A stretch of DNA of 64,000 nucleotides from Prunella strophiata. Taxonomy: Eukaryota > Chordata > Aves > Passeriformes > Prunellidae. A model generated the notes under the pieces. That model saw only the letters and a list, made by a program, of their open reading frames with translations. It was not told the origin of the DNA and ran no database searches. The position numbers were made by a program, and so were the translations under genes. Within the stretch, counting starts at the first letter, position 1. Every line of letters begins with the position of its first letter. Where the stretch lies: contig JAZBQD010000014.1 in the NCBI GenBank assembly GCA_036583965.1, positions 51,713,626-51,777,625 of the forward strand, read 5' to 3'. Positions 11,984 through 22,744 of this stretch are shown here, piece by piece.

Positions 11984-12140
11984 CTACTTTCTTGGACTTT
12001 GTTTATTTCTTCTGAAAAGAGGTGAAACTCTTGATCCATATTTCCCAGTATACCTGCACCCTACAGCAGTAAACTGCTCTGCCTGAACAAACTGTGCCAT
12101 AGCTACACTTTTGAAAGGCTGCAAGTAACTGAGTGCTAAA
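11984..12140 (-). CDS. Weak candidate terminal exon, minus strand
   Basis: On the minus strand a very strong polypyrimidine acceptor (catttctttttcttcttttcag) precedes 12140. A frame beginning LALSYLQPFKSVAMAQFVQA stays open to TAG at 11984-11986. A minus-strand AATAAA lies about 20 bases beyond the stop (rc at 11958-11963). A second frame is also open over most of the same bases, which argues for chance. No joined upstream exon could be demonstrated. Confidence 0.15.
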
Positions 12141-13587
12141 CTGAAAAGAAGAAAAAGAAATGCTGACATCCATGAATCACAGTCCACCTAAGAGCAAACA
12201 TGATAGAATTATTCACAGGAAATAAAGTGGTACTGAGATTCTGTGTGAGATGGCAAAGATGAATCATCACCAAATAGAGAGCTTCTGTGCATGTCTGTTC
12301 ATCAGAAGAGACAGCTGAACAGAGCGCACTGTGAATGTGAGGCAATGACATATAGACCTATACGTGGAAAAATGAGCTTTGCAATCAGGGCTTAAAGCTC
12401 CCTTTGGTGCCATAAAAGAGCTGTTATTTAGCTATCATGTGTTATCTTTAAGTGTTCTGGTACAAAAAGATCACCTACACATTAAGATCTCAATTATGAG
12501 GGATACAATTTATTCGGTTGGTCTTTTCTGATTCCCTGGTATGTTTCATATATTTTAATTTTTTGAGACAGACGGGTTGCCAAAGCATATTTTCCTCAGT
12601 AGTTTCACTTTTATAGTGGCAGTTGGGAACCACAGAAATGTTTTATTCTTCGCTCAGTGTATAACACAGGTGTTATAATATCAACAACATTTTCTACTCA
12701 CTTGAGAGACCTATGTGAAAGGAAGATGAAAGACACATTGACTGAGTAGGAAATGTAATGCAATAGAACTAGCTCCAAGCAGAAAATGTAGATATTTATC
12801 TTCAGTGATTTATGCTTTGAAAAAGAGGGCAGATCAAAAATGTATGGGTTTATATGAGGACAAATTATACCCAATATACACATATGACGGTCCTTGCAGC
12901 AGTTTGTACTCTAGTTACTGGAAATATTTTGGATTAAAGATTAGACTTTATGTTCTATATGTTTATTAAAAAATATATTACCTCTGAACAAAAATGGCAA
13001 AACATTTCTTTCAAAATAATAATTGGAAAGACTTTAAATATCCCTGAGTTAAAGCATTTGTGATTCTTCCCCATTTTTTGAACCAAACATTGACCACCTC
13101 AATGTAGGTATAGATATAACTTCAACAAAACCACATCTTTGCATTCTAAAGGACAAAAATGGTAGATAAGACCTTTTTCAGCAGATTATAATAGTTGGCA
13201 CAAGTCTGCCTTGCTGTTAAAACACTTCTGAAGTCTATACTATTGAAATTCTTTGCTAGAGTCACAAGAGAAGTTTGCAAATAATCAATCATAAAAATAC
13301 AATTTAGGAATTAAATAGCATAAATTTACTAAAATAGATTTGTGGAGGAGGGAACAACATTTATATACCAGGTATAAATTAAATTCTATTTATTGTTATC
13401 AAAGGGATTCTGTTGTTACTGAATGTTCAAACATGATGATAGAAAGGAGTTGATGATCATGAGAAATCTCAGCTTTACATGAGTAAAGAAATTTTCTAAT
13501 TTTTTTCTAATTTTGTTTACCCTCTGAAATGAATTCTTAAATGTTCATTCAATCACTAAAAAAAGCAAAAAACCGATATGACAAGCA
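12141..13587. other. No recognisable gene
   Basis: AT-rich non-coding sequence, apart from the 9-nt microexon-like site at 12702-12710 described under findings. Confidence 0.45.
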
Positions 13588-13593
13588 CTAATG

Positions 13594-13903
13594 TGTCATT
13601 AATGACACAGATAAAGTCACTAGTTATAATCAGCAAGCTCTGAAATGTTATCTTGCTGTAAGAAGTCCCACTACCCTTTTCACAACTTCTGGTCCTAGCA
13701 GTGCTGACTCCATCCTCCTTCTTCACCACAGCACTGCTAACTGAATTCTACCTCCTCCTATCTTCTTGGTCCCTCCTTTTATACTCCTTAGTGTCATTAG
13801 CTGTGTCTGTGCCCTATTAAGGGCACACCTGTTCCAAATCTTAGTAATCAGAACAGCTGCAACTCTTTAGGGGGTGAAATTACCTTCACTACTACCTCCC
13901 ACA
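13594..13903 (-). mobile_element. Solo LTR of an endogenous retrovirus, about 310 bp
   Basis: The unit begins TGTCATTAATGACA and ends CCTCCCACA, so it has TG...CA termini. It is flanked by identical 6-bp target duplications 'ctaatg' (13588-13593 and 13904-13909). In minus orientation a TATA box (TATAAAA, rc of 13777-13783) lies about 120 bp from the LTR start, where a U3 promoter should be. That orientation starts TGTGGGAGGTAGTAG. No internal retroviral sequence adjoins it, so it is a solo LTR left by recombination. A 6-bp duplication is typical of class II (ERVK-like) elements. Strand is inferred from the TATA position, and the exact family is not identified. Confidence 0.7.
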
Positions 13904-14561
13904 CTAATGCACAGAAAAATTTTACAATTTGCAAACAGATAACAGACTGAAAATAGTCATGAAATTAATATATGTGGGTATGCTCACATGGAACATCATG
14001 GGACTACATATTTTTAATAATATTAGATATTCATGGATTCATAAATTTACAAGTTCTAAAAATCCATTTTGCTGTTTTTACTTTCAAAATCCACATATAT
14101 ACAATGCAGCTTTTACATGCAACATTAATCCAGGGGGTTTAGCATCACAATGCATCCAGTAATCAAAGTCTACAAAACCTGGTGAAAATGATTCTTGCTT
14201 TCCATAAAGTCTTGAATCTAACTCTGTAGAAGAAACAATGTATTCATGTATGATAGAAACTGAAGGTCTTCAAAGTTTAAAACATTCTTAAACAGTAGTT
14301 ATTGTTTTTTTTCCCTTTCTCAGTTTTATAACTCTTCAGCAAAAGTTAGCTTTTAAATAGCCTTCTTAAGTGTCCATGTTGTACTTATGATATTTATTGT
14401 TGGACTGTCTCCGGGATCAACTGTAGATAAGTTTCTCTAATAAATAATCAGTCTCAAAGTGAAAAACAGATTCAGTTATTGAAACTGAATTTTTTATTTG
14501 GTTTAACATTTTTATATTTAATATTATTTATATTATTATTCTCTCACAGATGTTTGTGTTC

Positions 14562-14600
14562 TTATTCCCAGAAGATATATGTTTTTATTCCCAGAAGATA
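14562..14600 (+). repeat. Short direct duplication
   Basis: The 16-mer 'ttattcccagaagata' occurs at 14562-14577 and again at 14585-14600, separated by 7 bases. It is a small local tandem duplication. Confidence 0.85.
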
Positions 14601-14884
14601 CCATTCATGAGCCTGCAAATGTTGATATTCTTATATCAGCCCAAATGTTTTTTCATACTGCCAAATGTTATAGGCTTAAATGTGCAAACCTAACACTTGT
14701 AATTTTAATCAAATGTGAACTTTAATAAAAACATATTACATAGATAAGAAACGTGCAAAAATGTCTCTAATATGTTTTTCTTTTCAACCAAACTTAGGTG
14801 ATTTCCTTTTCTAGCTTATTTTCTAATTGGTCTATGATATACTGCCTTTGACATGTTTTTTACCATCTGTTTTCTGAAGTGGTT

Positions 14885-15295
14885 TTAAAACTCCTGTGTC
14901 AGGAATTTTGAAACTTTATCAGAAGTGAACACTGTGTATATCCTTTCATTTTTGACGTCTCTCATTAAAGAAGTTAAAAGAGCTTTTGCACAAACAGTTC
15001 TGTCTTTGGGAGCTGAAAGTAGATTCCCATCATCTTGAAACCTGAAAATCCAAAATTTGCTCTTTGGATACCTCCTGAGAATAAGGACTGATACTATCAG
15101 CAAAGGCTACCAGGATGTCACAATGTGTTTAGTAATCAAAATAAGTTTAAAAGAAGTAAGAAGAACAATGAAACTGCTGCACCATCTATTTTGCAAGGGT
15201 TTGGCATCATCTATTGGAAACAAAAGTAAAAAAGAAAAATCCCGCTTTTCTTTCGTAACTGTCATTTGAAAAGATAAATTCAAACAGTTTTTCAT
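14885..15295 (-). pseudogene. Protein-like minus-strand frame with one stop (exon or degraded gene)
   Basis: One minus-strand reading frame is open from 15295 to the stop at 14885-14887 except for a single TAG at 15107-15109. Downstream of that stop is a strong acceptor (agtatcagtccttattctcag) ending just above 15074. The 62 residues after it look protein-like: they include QDDGNLLSAPKDRTVCAKAL and end KVSKFLTQEF. The frame could be a terminal exon (14885-15074), with the upstream half being intron, or a decayed coding sequence. I recognise no family. The in-frame continuity across the stop is unusual but not proof of coding. Confidence 0.25.
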
Positions 15296-15299
15296 GTTT

Positions 15300-16040
15300 G
15301 TCAGCTAAATGCACCTAAGAAGTCTGAGAAAACATTTGGAAATAGGAATTTACAAACTGAGAGAGAAAGAAGTAAAAAAATTAATATACTAAAAAAAGTA
15401 AAACCTCTAAGCGAAAAATCAGTTCTTTAGTTTTCACCTCAGACATTCATGACAGAGTGAAAATAAATGGAGACTAGATATCTGTATTAGCAACTTTGCA
15501 CCACAATGGCATTCCAGGTAGTGACTCAGAGCAGTATCACTGTAAACAAATGCATCCATTATTGTAGGTAACTACCTAGATGGAGAGGAATTCAAGCTGA
15601 ATGTGGAGTAACAGCAAGCCCTTCAATTTCAATGAGAGACCTTTTAAGAGAAAAAAGCTTTCAGAGCAGTCCTTTTCCTAAACTATCCTCAGAAACATAG
15701 CAAAACATGCTCTGTCTTTAGTCCCTCTGTGGGTTGCTCTAGCAGTTGCAAGTTGCAAAGAAGTGCAGGGACCATAATGATGCCTCAGTACTGCATTATT
15801 AACTCCAAAAACAAGTGATGTTAGTCTGAATTTATAAAAACCCTGGATGTTATATATGGATGAAGTTATTGTTAATATTCTTGTTAAACTGTTTGTAGCC
15901 CACATAACTGCAAAGATAGAAAAGAAATATATGTTATCAACCAGTCTGTTTTGCCTTGTCCAAGGAAAAAAATCTAGAGGAAGATGGCTAAAAATTACTA
16001 GAATGAGATAATTAAAGATGTTGTATCTGGCAAACAATTA
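15300..16040. other. No recognisable gene
   Basis: It contains a 119-codon minus-strand open frame (15678-16037) with hydrophobic, random-like composition and no supporting signal. It is otherwise featureless. Confidence 0.5.
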
Positions 16041-16048
16041 AAACACAA

Positions 16049-16475
16049 GAACATCTCTCTCATCTCTTCTATGGTGATGAGAGAGTTGGGGTTCTTCAGC
16101 CTGGAGAAGAGAAGGCTCTGAGGAGACCTTCATTGTGGTCTTCCAGTACTTAAAGTGGACTCTAGAAGTGATTTTGACAGGGGCAGATAGTGACAGCACA
16201 AGAGGGAATGGTTTTAAATTCAAAGAGGCTTGGATTAAATGTTAGGATGGGTGAATTGCTCAGAGGGTAGTGAGGCACAGAAACAGGCTGCCCAGAGAAC
16301 TTGTGCATGGCCCATCCATGGAAGTGTTCAAGGACAGGTCTGACAGGGCCCTGAGCAACCTGGATTTAGTGGGTGGCATCTCTGCCCATGGCAGGGGAAT
16401 TGGAACTAAATCATCTTTAAGGTCCCTTCCAAACCAAGCCTTTCCATAGTTCTATGACTCTGTAATTCTCTGAAG
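16049..16475 (+). mobile_element. CR1 LINE 3' fragment, plus orientation
   Basis: It matches the CR1 3' region in order: 'gttcttcagcctggagaaga', 'cttcattgtggtcttccagt', 'gggaatggttttaaattcaa', 'ggctgcccagagaacttgtg', 'ccctgagcaacctgg', 'ttaaggtcccttccaaacc'. It ends in a degenerate tail 'agttctatgactctgtaattctctg'. There is no coding capacity. It is more diverged in the tail than the copy at 7664. Confidence 0.93.
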
Positions 16476-16886
16476 CTATTTTTAGCTCAAAGTACAAATC
16501 AACTTGATCTCCACTTCCTTCTGGTATCACAACAGGATTGTCTTCCCACATTTGCAAATGACATTTAATTTCTCTGCACATCTTCCTACATTACATGCTT
16601 TCATGTTATCCTTGCATTTACTTTGGAAATAAAGCAATGCAAAATTTCTTAAATGAGATATGTATTTATCATGATTATTTTCACTATTTTTTTCCTTTAA
16701 TCGTGTAATTGCCACACTAATTGGACCACCTGAGGATTAAGATATTCTCAAGGTATTTTTTTAACAGTTTGTTCTATTTAACTAGGGTACTAAATGTCCT
16801 CTTGTAGAAATACTTGTTATTATTCTGCTCTAGAAGTTCTTTTTCTATTCCAAAGGATGAAAAAATTAAGACTGTGTGTACTACAG

Positions 16887-17328
16887 TGTTGTATTGCACT
16901 AAATAGTTATTTAGTTGATGACTGTTTTGCACTGGATGTTTGGTAATTTGCACTGTTCACATGATTTTTATCCTGTCATATCACAGGGTCTTTCCCCGCC
17001 ACTGCCCAAAGCCCCATGGTGGTGGTCTCTTCCTGGTTTGCCCCTCCCCTCGCCCCTTCCTCACTTTTATCCCATTGGCTGCAGTCCCCTTCCTCTGCCC
17101 TCCTTCCCTGAGCTTAAAACCCTCCCTGGAGGAGGTCCCCACTCTCTTTTACACCTGGGAAGTGACCTGGACCACCTGGTGGTTCCTATCCAGGAAATAA
17201 AATAGGACTTGGCTCCCACTATGAAAAGAGCACCTTTCATCTTTTGCTTTTGTCCTGTGTAAGATTGTAAGGGCTAAGGTCCATAGCTGGCAAGTTGGAC
17301 CCGAACAGCCCACTGGATCAATCTCACA
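16887..17328 (+). mobile_element. Solo LTR of an endogenous retrovirus, 442 bp
   Basis: The unit starts TGTTGTATTGC and ends ATCTCACA, so it has TG...CA termini. It is bounded by identical 6-bp target duplications 'ctacag' (16881-16886 and 17329-17334). It has LTR regulatory order on the plus strand: an inverted CCAAT box (attgg, 17074-17078), a TATA-like ttaaaa (17114-17119) and AATAAA (17196-17201), followed by about 130 bp. The interior is GC-rich against AT-rich flanks. No gag/pol/env adjoins it. The string 'cccgaacag' at 17300-17308 resembles a retroviral primer-binding site but lies inside the duplication-bounded unit, so I treat it as part of the LTR. The open frames over it are not genes. 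Confidence 0.82.
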
Positions 17329-17334
17329 CTACAG

Positions 17335-20070
17335 GGCTTAGGTTTTATAATATTAAGCACTAAATTTGGTGTCCAGGATCTCAAGACAATGAAGAATTAG
17401 ATACCTCTGGTAAGGAGTCACTGACATAAGCAAAGAAGGTTTTACATTAAACAATAAGAAATGTTGAAATGCTTATATTCCTTTATTTTTAAGAAATGTG
17501 CCCACTGCGCTTCAGCTTTAGGAGTGAGCTAAACTTACATACAGATTTAGACTTCTGCCAGTCCAACCAATGAGATTGACTATCAACTGACTAAAAGGTG
17601 TTTACTAAAATCTTTGCACGAAAAATAAGTTCTTTCATCCATCAGGAGAAAGTTATTAGAATATGTGGGAATTGTTCAAATTCAGAATGTGATGATAAGT
17701 TTTTTACTAACAAAGTAACTTTGGATACTGTATTTGAAAAGCATCTCAATAATTGTTAGTATTTCACATGGTAGGAGATATTAAAATATGTGTTTCTGTG
17801 AATGAGCCCATTTATCATAATTTTAAATATTTAATCTCTTACTGCTCTTACTTTAGTGCATAAAACACAAATTAAAACAGTGTGTTATAGACCTACTGCA
17901 TTTATTCTCCATTTTGGTTCATGCCATTTCTCATTGTTAATTTTCCTTCATGTGTAAAAACTGATCTGAAGGAAAATTTTAATAATCTTTATATAAAACT
18001 TGGCTCAAGAAGCATTTCATAGAACAGAACAATATGTTTTTTTATAAAAGTCATAAATGGACTAGAAAATGGTATGATAACAAGTTTATAATGTTTGATG
18101 ATGTCCATGAGAAGCTGTAGAAAGATTTCTTAATAATTATCACTCTAATGCAGATGACATTCAGTGCCTATAAGATTACAAGTAAAGTGTATGAGGAAAG
18201 AGTACTCTGAACTGGGTATTGCCTCTGTAGGAAAACCAAAAGAAAAAAGTAATAATTCTTTGAAGACTGTTCAGTATCAATAAAGAAAAACAAAAAAGTA
18301 AGCAAAAAAATCCCAAACGTTGAACGTTGTGCAGTTAATACCGCAAGACAGAGAATAAAATATGAAACATCATTATACCAGAACAAAAATTGGTAATGGA
18401 TACAAATATTTGACAGTTAATCTCTGAAAGTAAAGAATATTATTGGAAAGGTATAACCTTGGAGGGCTTTACCTGTAAGGAAATGGGATAACTTCAGCTA
18501 TAATGTGAGTTCCATGCAAATAGAAGTCACACAGATCCTTTGGCCTTGTTTGTAAAAAAAGGGATATATCAAATTCTGATTTGCACAGAAGAGAGAAATT
18601 ACTTATTCCCGGTTTCTCAAAAAGTGGGGAAGAATCAATCCATATTTTCTGTGGCAGATTGAGAACAAAAAGTGAAATTTAGATTTCATTATAACAAGAC
18701 ATGGTAAGCACGAAAAGTTTACATGGATTTGAAAACTGATTGTACAAATTCATTGAGGAGATTCAGAGAAACCATTGTCTCAAGCACTTCAGACACAAAT
18801 TTTAAAAGGTTGTGTCAGAAAAATTGTAACTGTCTGCTTTCCTTGTCCTGATCTTTTTCCTAGACTTTCACTTATGACTCAGTGTCAGAAATATTGGACA
18901 CAGTCTCTGACAGAAAAAATGAAGAAACCCCTTGATACCAGAAATATGGTCTATTTTTATTTGTTTAGTCAGTGAGTCATCCGCACTGTGAAAACTGTTG
19001 AGAACTGGCCTCATGGGCTCTTTTAGACATCACTCAGGATATAAACTCACCTGTTACTTAGGTAAGGATTTGTTGCCAGGGAGCAGCAAGAACCAGCAGC
19101 TCAGGAGGACAGGTCAAACCCAGCTTGTCCTGTGCCCCCACCAAGGAGCACAGTCCCATGGGGTATGGGCACAACAGGCAGCGCCAGATGTTGGTAACAG
19201 GTCCATCAACACATGCAAATATGGCAAGTGATGACCCAGGTCCAGAGGATGTCCAAAGACCCAAGTTCAGAGCAAAGTAGATGAGGTCTGGGACATGGAA
19301 GTGAGGTAATGTGATTGAATGTGCCTTAGGGAAAGAACTTTAAGCAATGTCAACCCAGTTCAGATGTCATAGGTGACAACTCACAACATGAGTAGACCCA
19401 GTCTCAGGTGCTGGGTCTAGATATTAGCTCAGGCCTTTGTCCTTGCAAACTTGTGCATCTCACTCTGCTTTATGCAGGGTCCATAAAAGAACAAAAGGCT
19501 GGATTTCTGTCTTGCAATGTACATATGCTAAGTGTTTATCTGAACACCACAACCATATAGAAGAATGAAATCACAGTAGCATTTGGCATTGATATAGGTT
19601 TACTCTGAATTTAAAAATTAATCAAAAAACTTATTCTGCAAACACATGGAGGTATTAGTAAAACTGACACTTCAAAGACTACTGACAGCTAAAATTTAAT
19701 TTAGTTTCTATAATGTCAAGAATGAGTTGCCTTACATCTAAATAGACCATAAGAAATCATCTTAAACTTGAAGGAAGCCATATGTAATCTTTTTGAGAAG
19801 AGGAAATGAAAATCAAATTCTCAGTTCTAGTTCAATTGAAACATCCCAGGCAAAGGTGACAGAATAGATAAAACATTTATATTAAAAAATGCCATGTTGC
19901 CTGGAGCTTATTGATAAATGCTGCTTTATTAGACTCAGCTATTCCTGAAGATAAACGCATACAACTTTCATTGATTTCCTTCAGCTTATATTTTGATAAT
20001 CATTCAGAGTACCAGTACAACGTGACATTTCATGCTACTGAGTCAAATTGGTCTTACTGAACAGTCATAA
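17335..20070. other. No recognisable gene; slightly GC-richer patch at 19.0-19.5 kb
   Basis: It contains a 12-bp inverted repeat (17939-17950 with 17967-17978). The patch at about 19000-19500 has fewer A/T runs and overlapping short frames on both strands, suggesting an old inserted repeat, but I cannot name the family. Confidence 0.45.
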
Positions 20071-20071
20071 A

Positions 20072-20710
20072 AACTATGGAATCACTGAATCATTCATACT
20101 GAAAGGAACCTTGACAAGTCACCCAATCCACCTTCCTTCTCAAAGAGAGACAACTCTAAATTCAGACAGGAGATTTAGAACTTTTTTTCAGGAGAGCCTT
20201 GAGTTACTCAAGGAACTCAGATTTTACTGGGCAACTTATACAAAAGCTTATTAAATCTGATAGTGATTTTGTTTTGTTTCAGTTTTGTTGGTTTGATTTG
20301 TTTTATCCTAGTTAGGCTCTCAGAACCTCTTCTGTTTCAATTCATGTCCCCCTGTCCCTGGTTCTTTCATTGGGTTCCTGAGTAGAAAGCTTGGCTCTAT
20401 CTCTTTGGCATGGATGTAGGTATCTCTTTGGCTACCTACTAGGAGGTATCAGAAGGCTGCTATTTACTGTCCCTGTACATTTGTTTTTTACTTCTTCAGA
20501 CAAAATAAACCCTGATTAATTCCCAGTAAGGCAGAATAACATCTCTTAATTTGACCTATTGAAAAGTCCTGCTAGCTCAGGAGCTGTTGGCCACCTTTGT
20601 TGCCAAGGCACTACTGGCTCCTGCTCATCCTGCTGGCCACAAGCACACCCAGGTCCTTTTCAAAGTGGCTCAGCCCCAGCCTGGGCCACTTCTCAGAGCA
20701 CCACACCTGC
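20072..20710 (-). mobile_element. CR1 LINE fragment, minus orientation
   Basis: On the plus strand the sequence reads as the reverse complement of a CR1 3' region. It starts with a degraded tail (atggaatcactgaatcattc, then gaaaggaacctt). It then follows CR1 order: 'ctctcagaacctcttctg', 'ccccctgtccctggttcttt', 'ttgccaaggcactactggct', 'tggccacaagcacacccagg', 'ctcagccccagcctgggcc'. A T/G-rich stretch near 20270-20310 is diverged or inserted. The right boundary is uncertain (20700-20760). It is longer at its 5' side than the other copies but has no intact frame. Confidence 0.8.
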
Positions 20711-20764
20711 AGTGCAGACTGCAGAGAAGGCTGTGGCTGCCAATTTTCCTAAGGTACCTTCTCC

Positions 20765-22185
20765 AGTCACTGATGGAAACTGAGCCCTGTGGTGTATTAG
20801 CACCATTGTGATTTCAGAATTTAGAAATTTATTTTTATTACTATTATTATTGTTACCTAACTTTTTCATCTTTATTCCTTGTTTTGCCAAAGTCAAATCA
20901 AACAAAACATACACATACACACAAAATATTCCTTAATTTCACCTTCAAAACCCTAGGATTCTATTTTTAAAGTAGTCATTAACATTTTTTGTGATTTTTG
21001 CTCTACTAAGTGTAATAAAATGTGTGCCTCACAGGAGGAAGTGCAGAGAAAAGACAGATTGTTGCTTAAAATAACAAATTATCAGAGAAAAAAAAAATGC
21101 CCCAAAATCTCTTGATGAAATGTTATATCTAGTCAGGAAAATGGTAAAACTCCCATTAACTCTGATGATGGTCGTGATTCCACTTCATCCCACCACATAA
21201 GGTCTGTGTCAACTCTTTGGCACAGTAAAATATTATCTTGGGAAGCAGCCAGTAGAGAGTTTTCTTCTGCCTAATGCTCATAGGGAAGGACTCAATAAGC
21301 TAACCTAAACAATGCCCTCACATAATGATGAGCAGCTGGACCTTGTAAAAAGGTGGCTATACTTCAAAAGCAGCCTTCCTTAATGCAGAAGTCATGCCCC
21401 TGTACCTGTCCTGAGTATGCCTTCTGACAACAGCCAGAACTAAAAGCTCAAGAGGAGAAGGCTGGAACATTTTCAGTTTAAAAAAAGAAACTTGACTGGC
21501 AGGAAATGACACTAGTTTAAGGTCAATGTTTCCATATAAATTTATTTATCTTTGTTGATGCATTTTGAAGTATTTTTTTAAAAAATTCTTTATTGTTACA
21601 GGCTTTGACACAATGTATTTGTTTATGTAGATTATAACATCCATATTAATGCTAGGAAAGGGAAAAAATATCAAAGTCAAGAAAAAAATTAAAAAAAAAA
21701 TCAGAGATGACCAAGCTGTAAATAAAACATTTGCCTGTGATGTTTTACCAGATAAGAGGCACAAATGTAACTTCACTTTCTATTTGGCACCCATATTTCC
21801 TGTTAAGCATCTAACCACTTTCACATAACCTCAGAGGTTCATCATCCTTTATGAGTCCTTTCATCTTTGTCAGCAGTTACCTGTTATTGCTGCTACAATC
21901 TATGTAACTAAAGAGACTCTGATGACACAGCTGCTGCAGAAAAAGGTGGCTGCAGTGATTATGTTAATGATATCACTAATTTCTTGCATAAACATTGAAA
22001 CTGTTACACTGCTTCATGTGTCACTAGCTGGATTGATGAAATATCTTGAAGAAAATATAAAAATGTTAACTCAGTCGTTATTTATTTGTATTTCAGTAGC
22101 ACCTACAAGCCACAAAATGCTGAGACCTCATCCAAAAATATCCTGTTTCTCTATAAAAACCTGTATAATCAGACAACAGGACTTT
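20765..22185. other. No recognisable gene
   Basis: AT-rich with A runs (21090, 21661-21702). A minus-strand exon-like segment (about 21884-21936, donor rc at 21878-21883) is discussed under rejected items. Confidence 0.45.
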
Positions 22186-22189
22186 AATC

Positions 22190-22740
22190 CCTCCCTCTGT
22201 GTGCTCTTCTACTCCTCTACCTCACTCTTATAAAACCCCAGCTGGGATACTGCTTCCAGCTGAGGTCCCCAGTCCAAAAAAAATGCAGACCTGTTGGAAT
22301 GGGTTCAGAGGAGAGCCAGAACATTATCAGAGGCTAGAGCACTTCTCCTGTGAAGAAAGGTTGAGAGAGTTGGCATTGTTCATCTTGAAGAGAAGGCTCC
22401 AGAGAGAGAATTTTGTGGGCATTCATTATATAAAGGGAATTATAAAAAAGGCAGAAAGACTTTTACAAGGACATCTAGTGATGGAACAAGGTACAATGGA
22501 TTTGTTCTGAAGGGGGGTAGATTAAAAATAAGGAAGATATTTTTTTACAATAACAATGGTTATACTCTGGAGCAGGTTCCCAGACAAGTTGGTCCATCTT
22601 TGAAATTGTTTAATATGAGATTTGACAGTACTCTGAGCAACCTGAATCTGGTGCAAAGTGTCCCTGTTCATGGAAGGTGGGTTGGAACTAAATGAACTTT
22701 AGGGTCCCTTTCAAACCAAAGAGTTCTATGATTCTATGGT
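22190..22740 (+). mobile_element. CR1 LINE 3' fragment, plus orientation (longest plus copy)
   Basis: Starting near 'ctctgtgtgctcttctactc', it follows CR1 order: 'ccccagctgggatactgctt', 'ggttcagaggagagccagaa', 'gctagagcacttctcctgtg', 'agagaaggctcc', 'ggacatctagtgatggaaca', 'ctctgagcaacctgaatctg', 'ttagggtccctttcaaacc'. The tail is 'gttctatgattctatgg' (22723-22739). Frames of 103 codons overlap it, but these are remnants of the LINE's 3' end, not host genes. Confidence 0.93.
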
Positions 22741-22744
22741 GCTA

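Noticed and set aside
16915..17205. Proline-rich 96- and 86-codon frames
   Set aside because: They lie inside the solo LTR and have no relation to a gene.
21884..21936. Minus-strand 53-nt exon-like segment (acceptor ctttttctgcag, donor GTAACT)
   Set aside because: The donor is not consensus, and its phase does not agree with the other minus-strand candidate at 23386; probably chance.
21922..22510. 103-codon plus-strand frames
   Set aside because: The second lies within a truncated CR1 3' end. The first only touches its start and has random-like composition without splice support.
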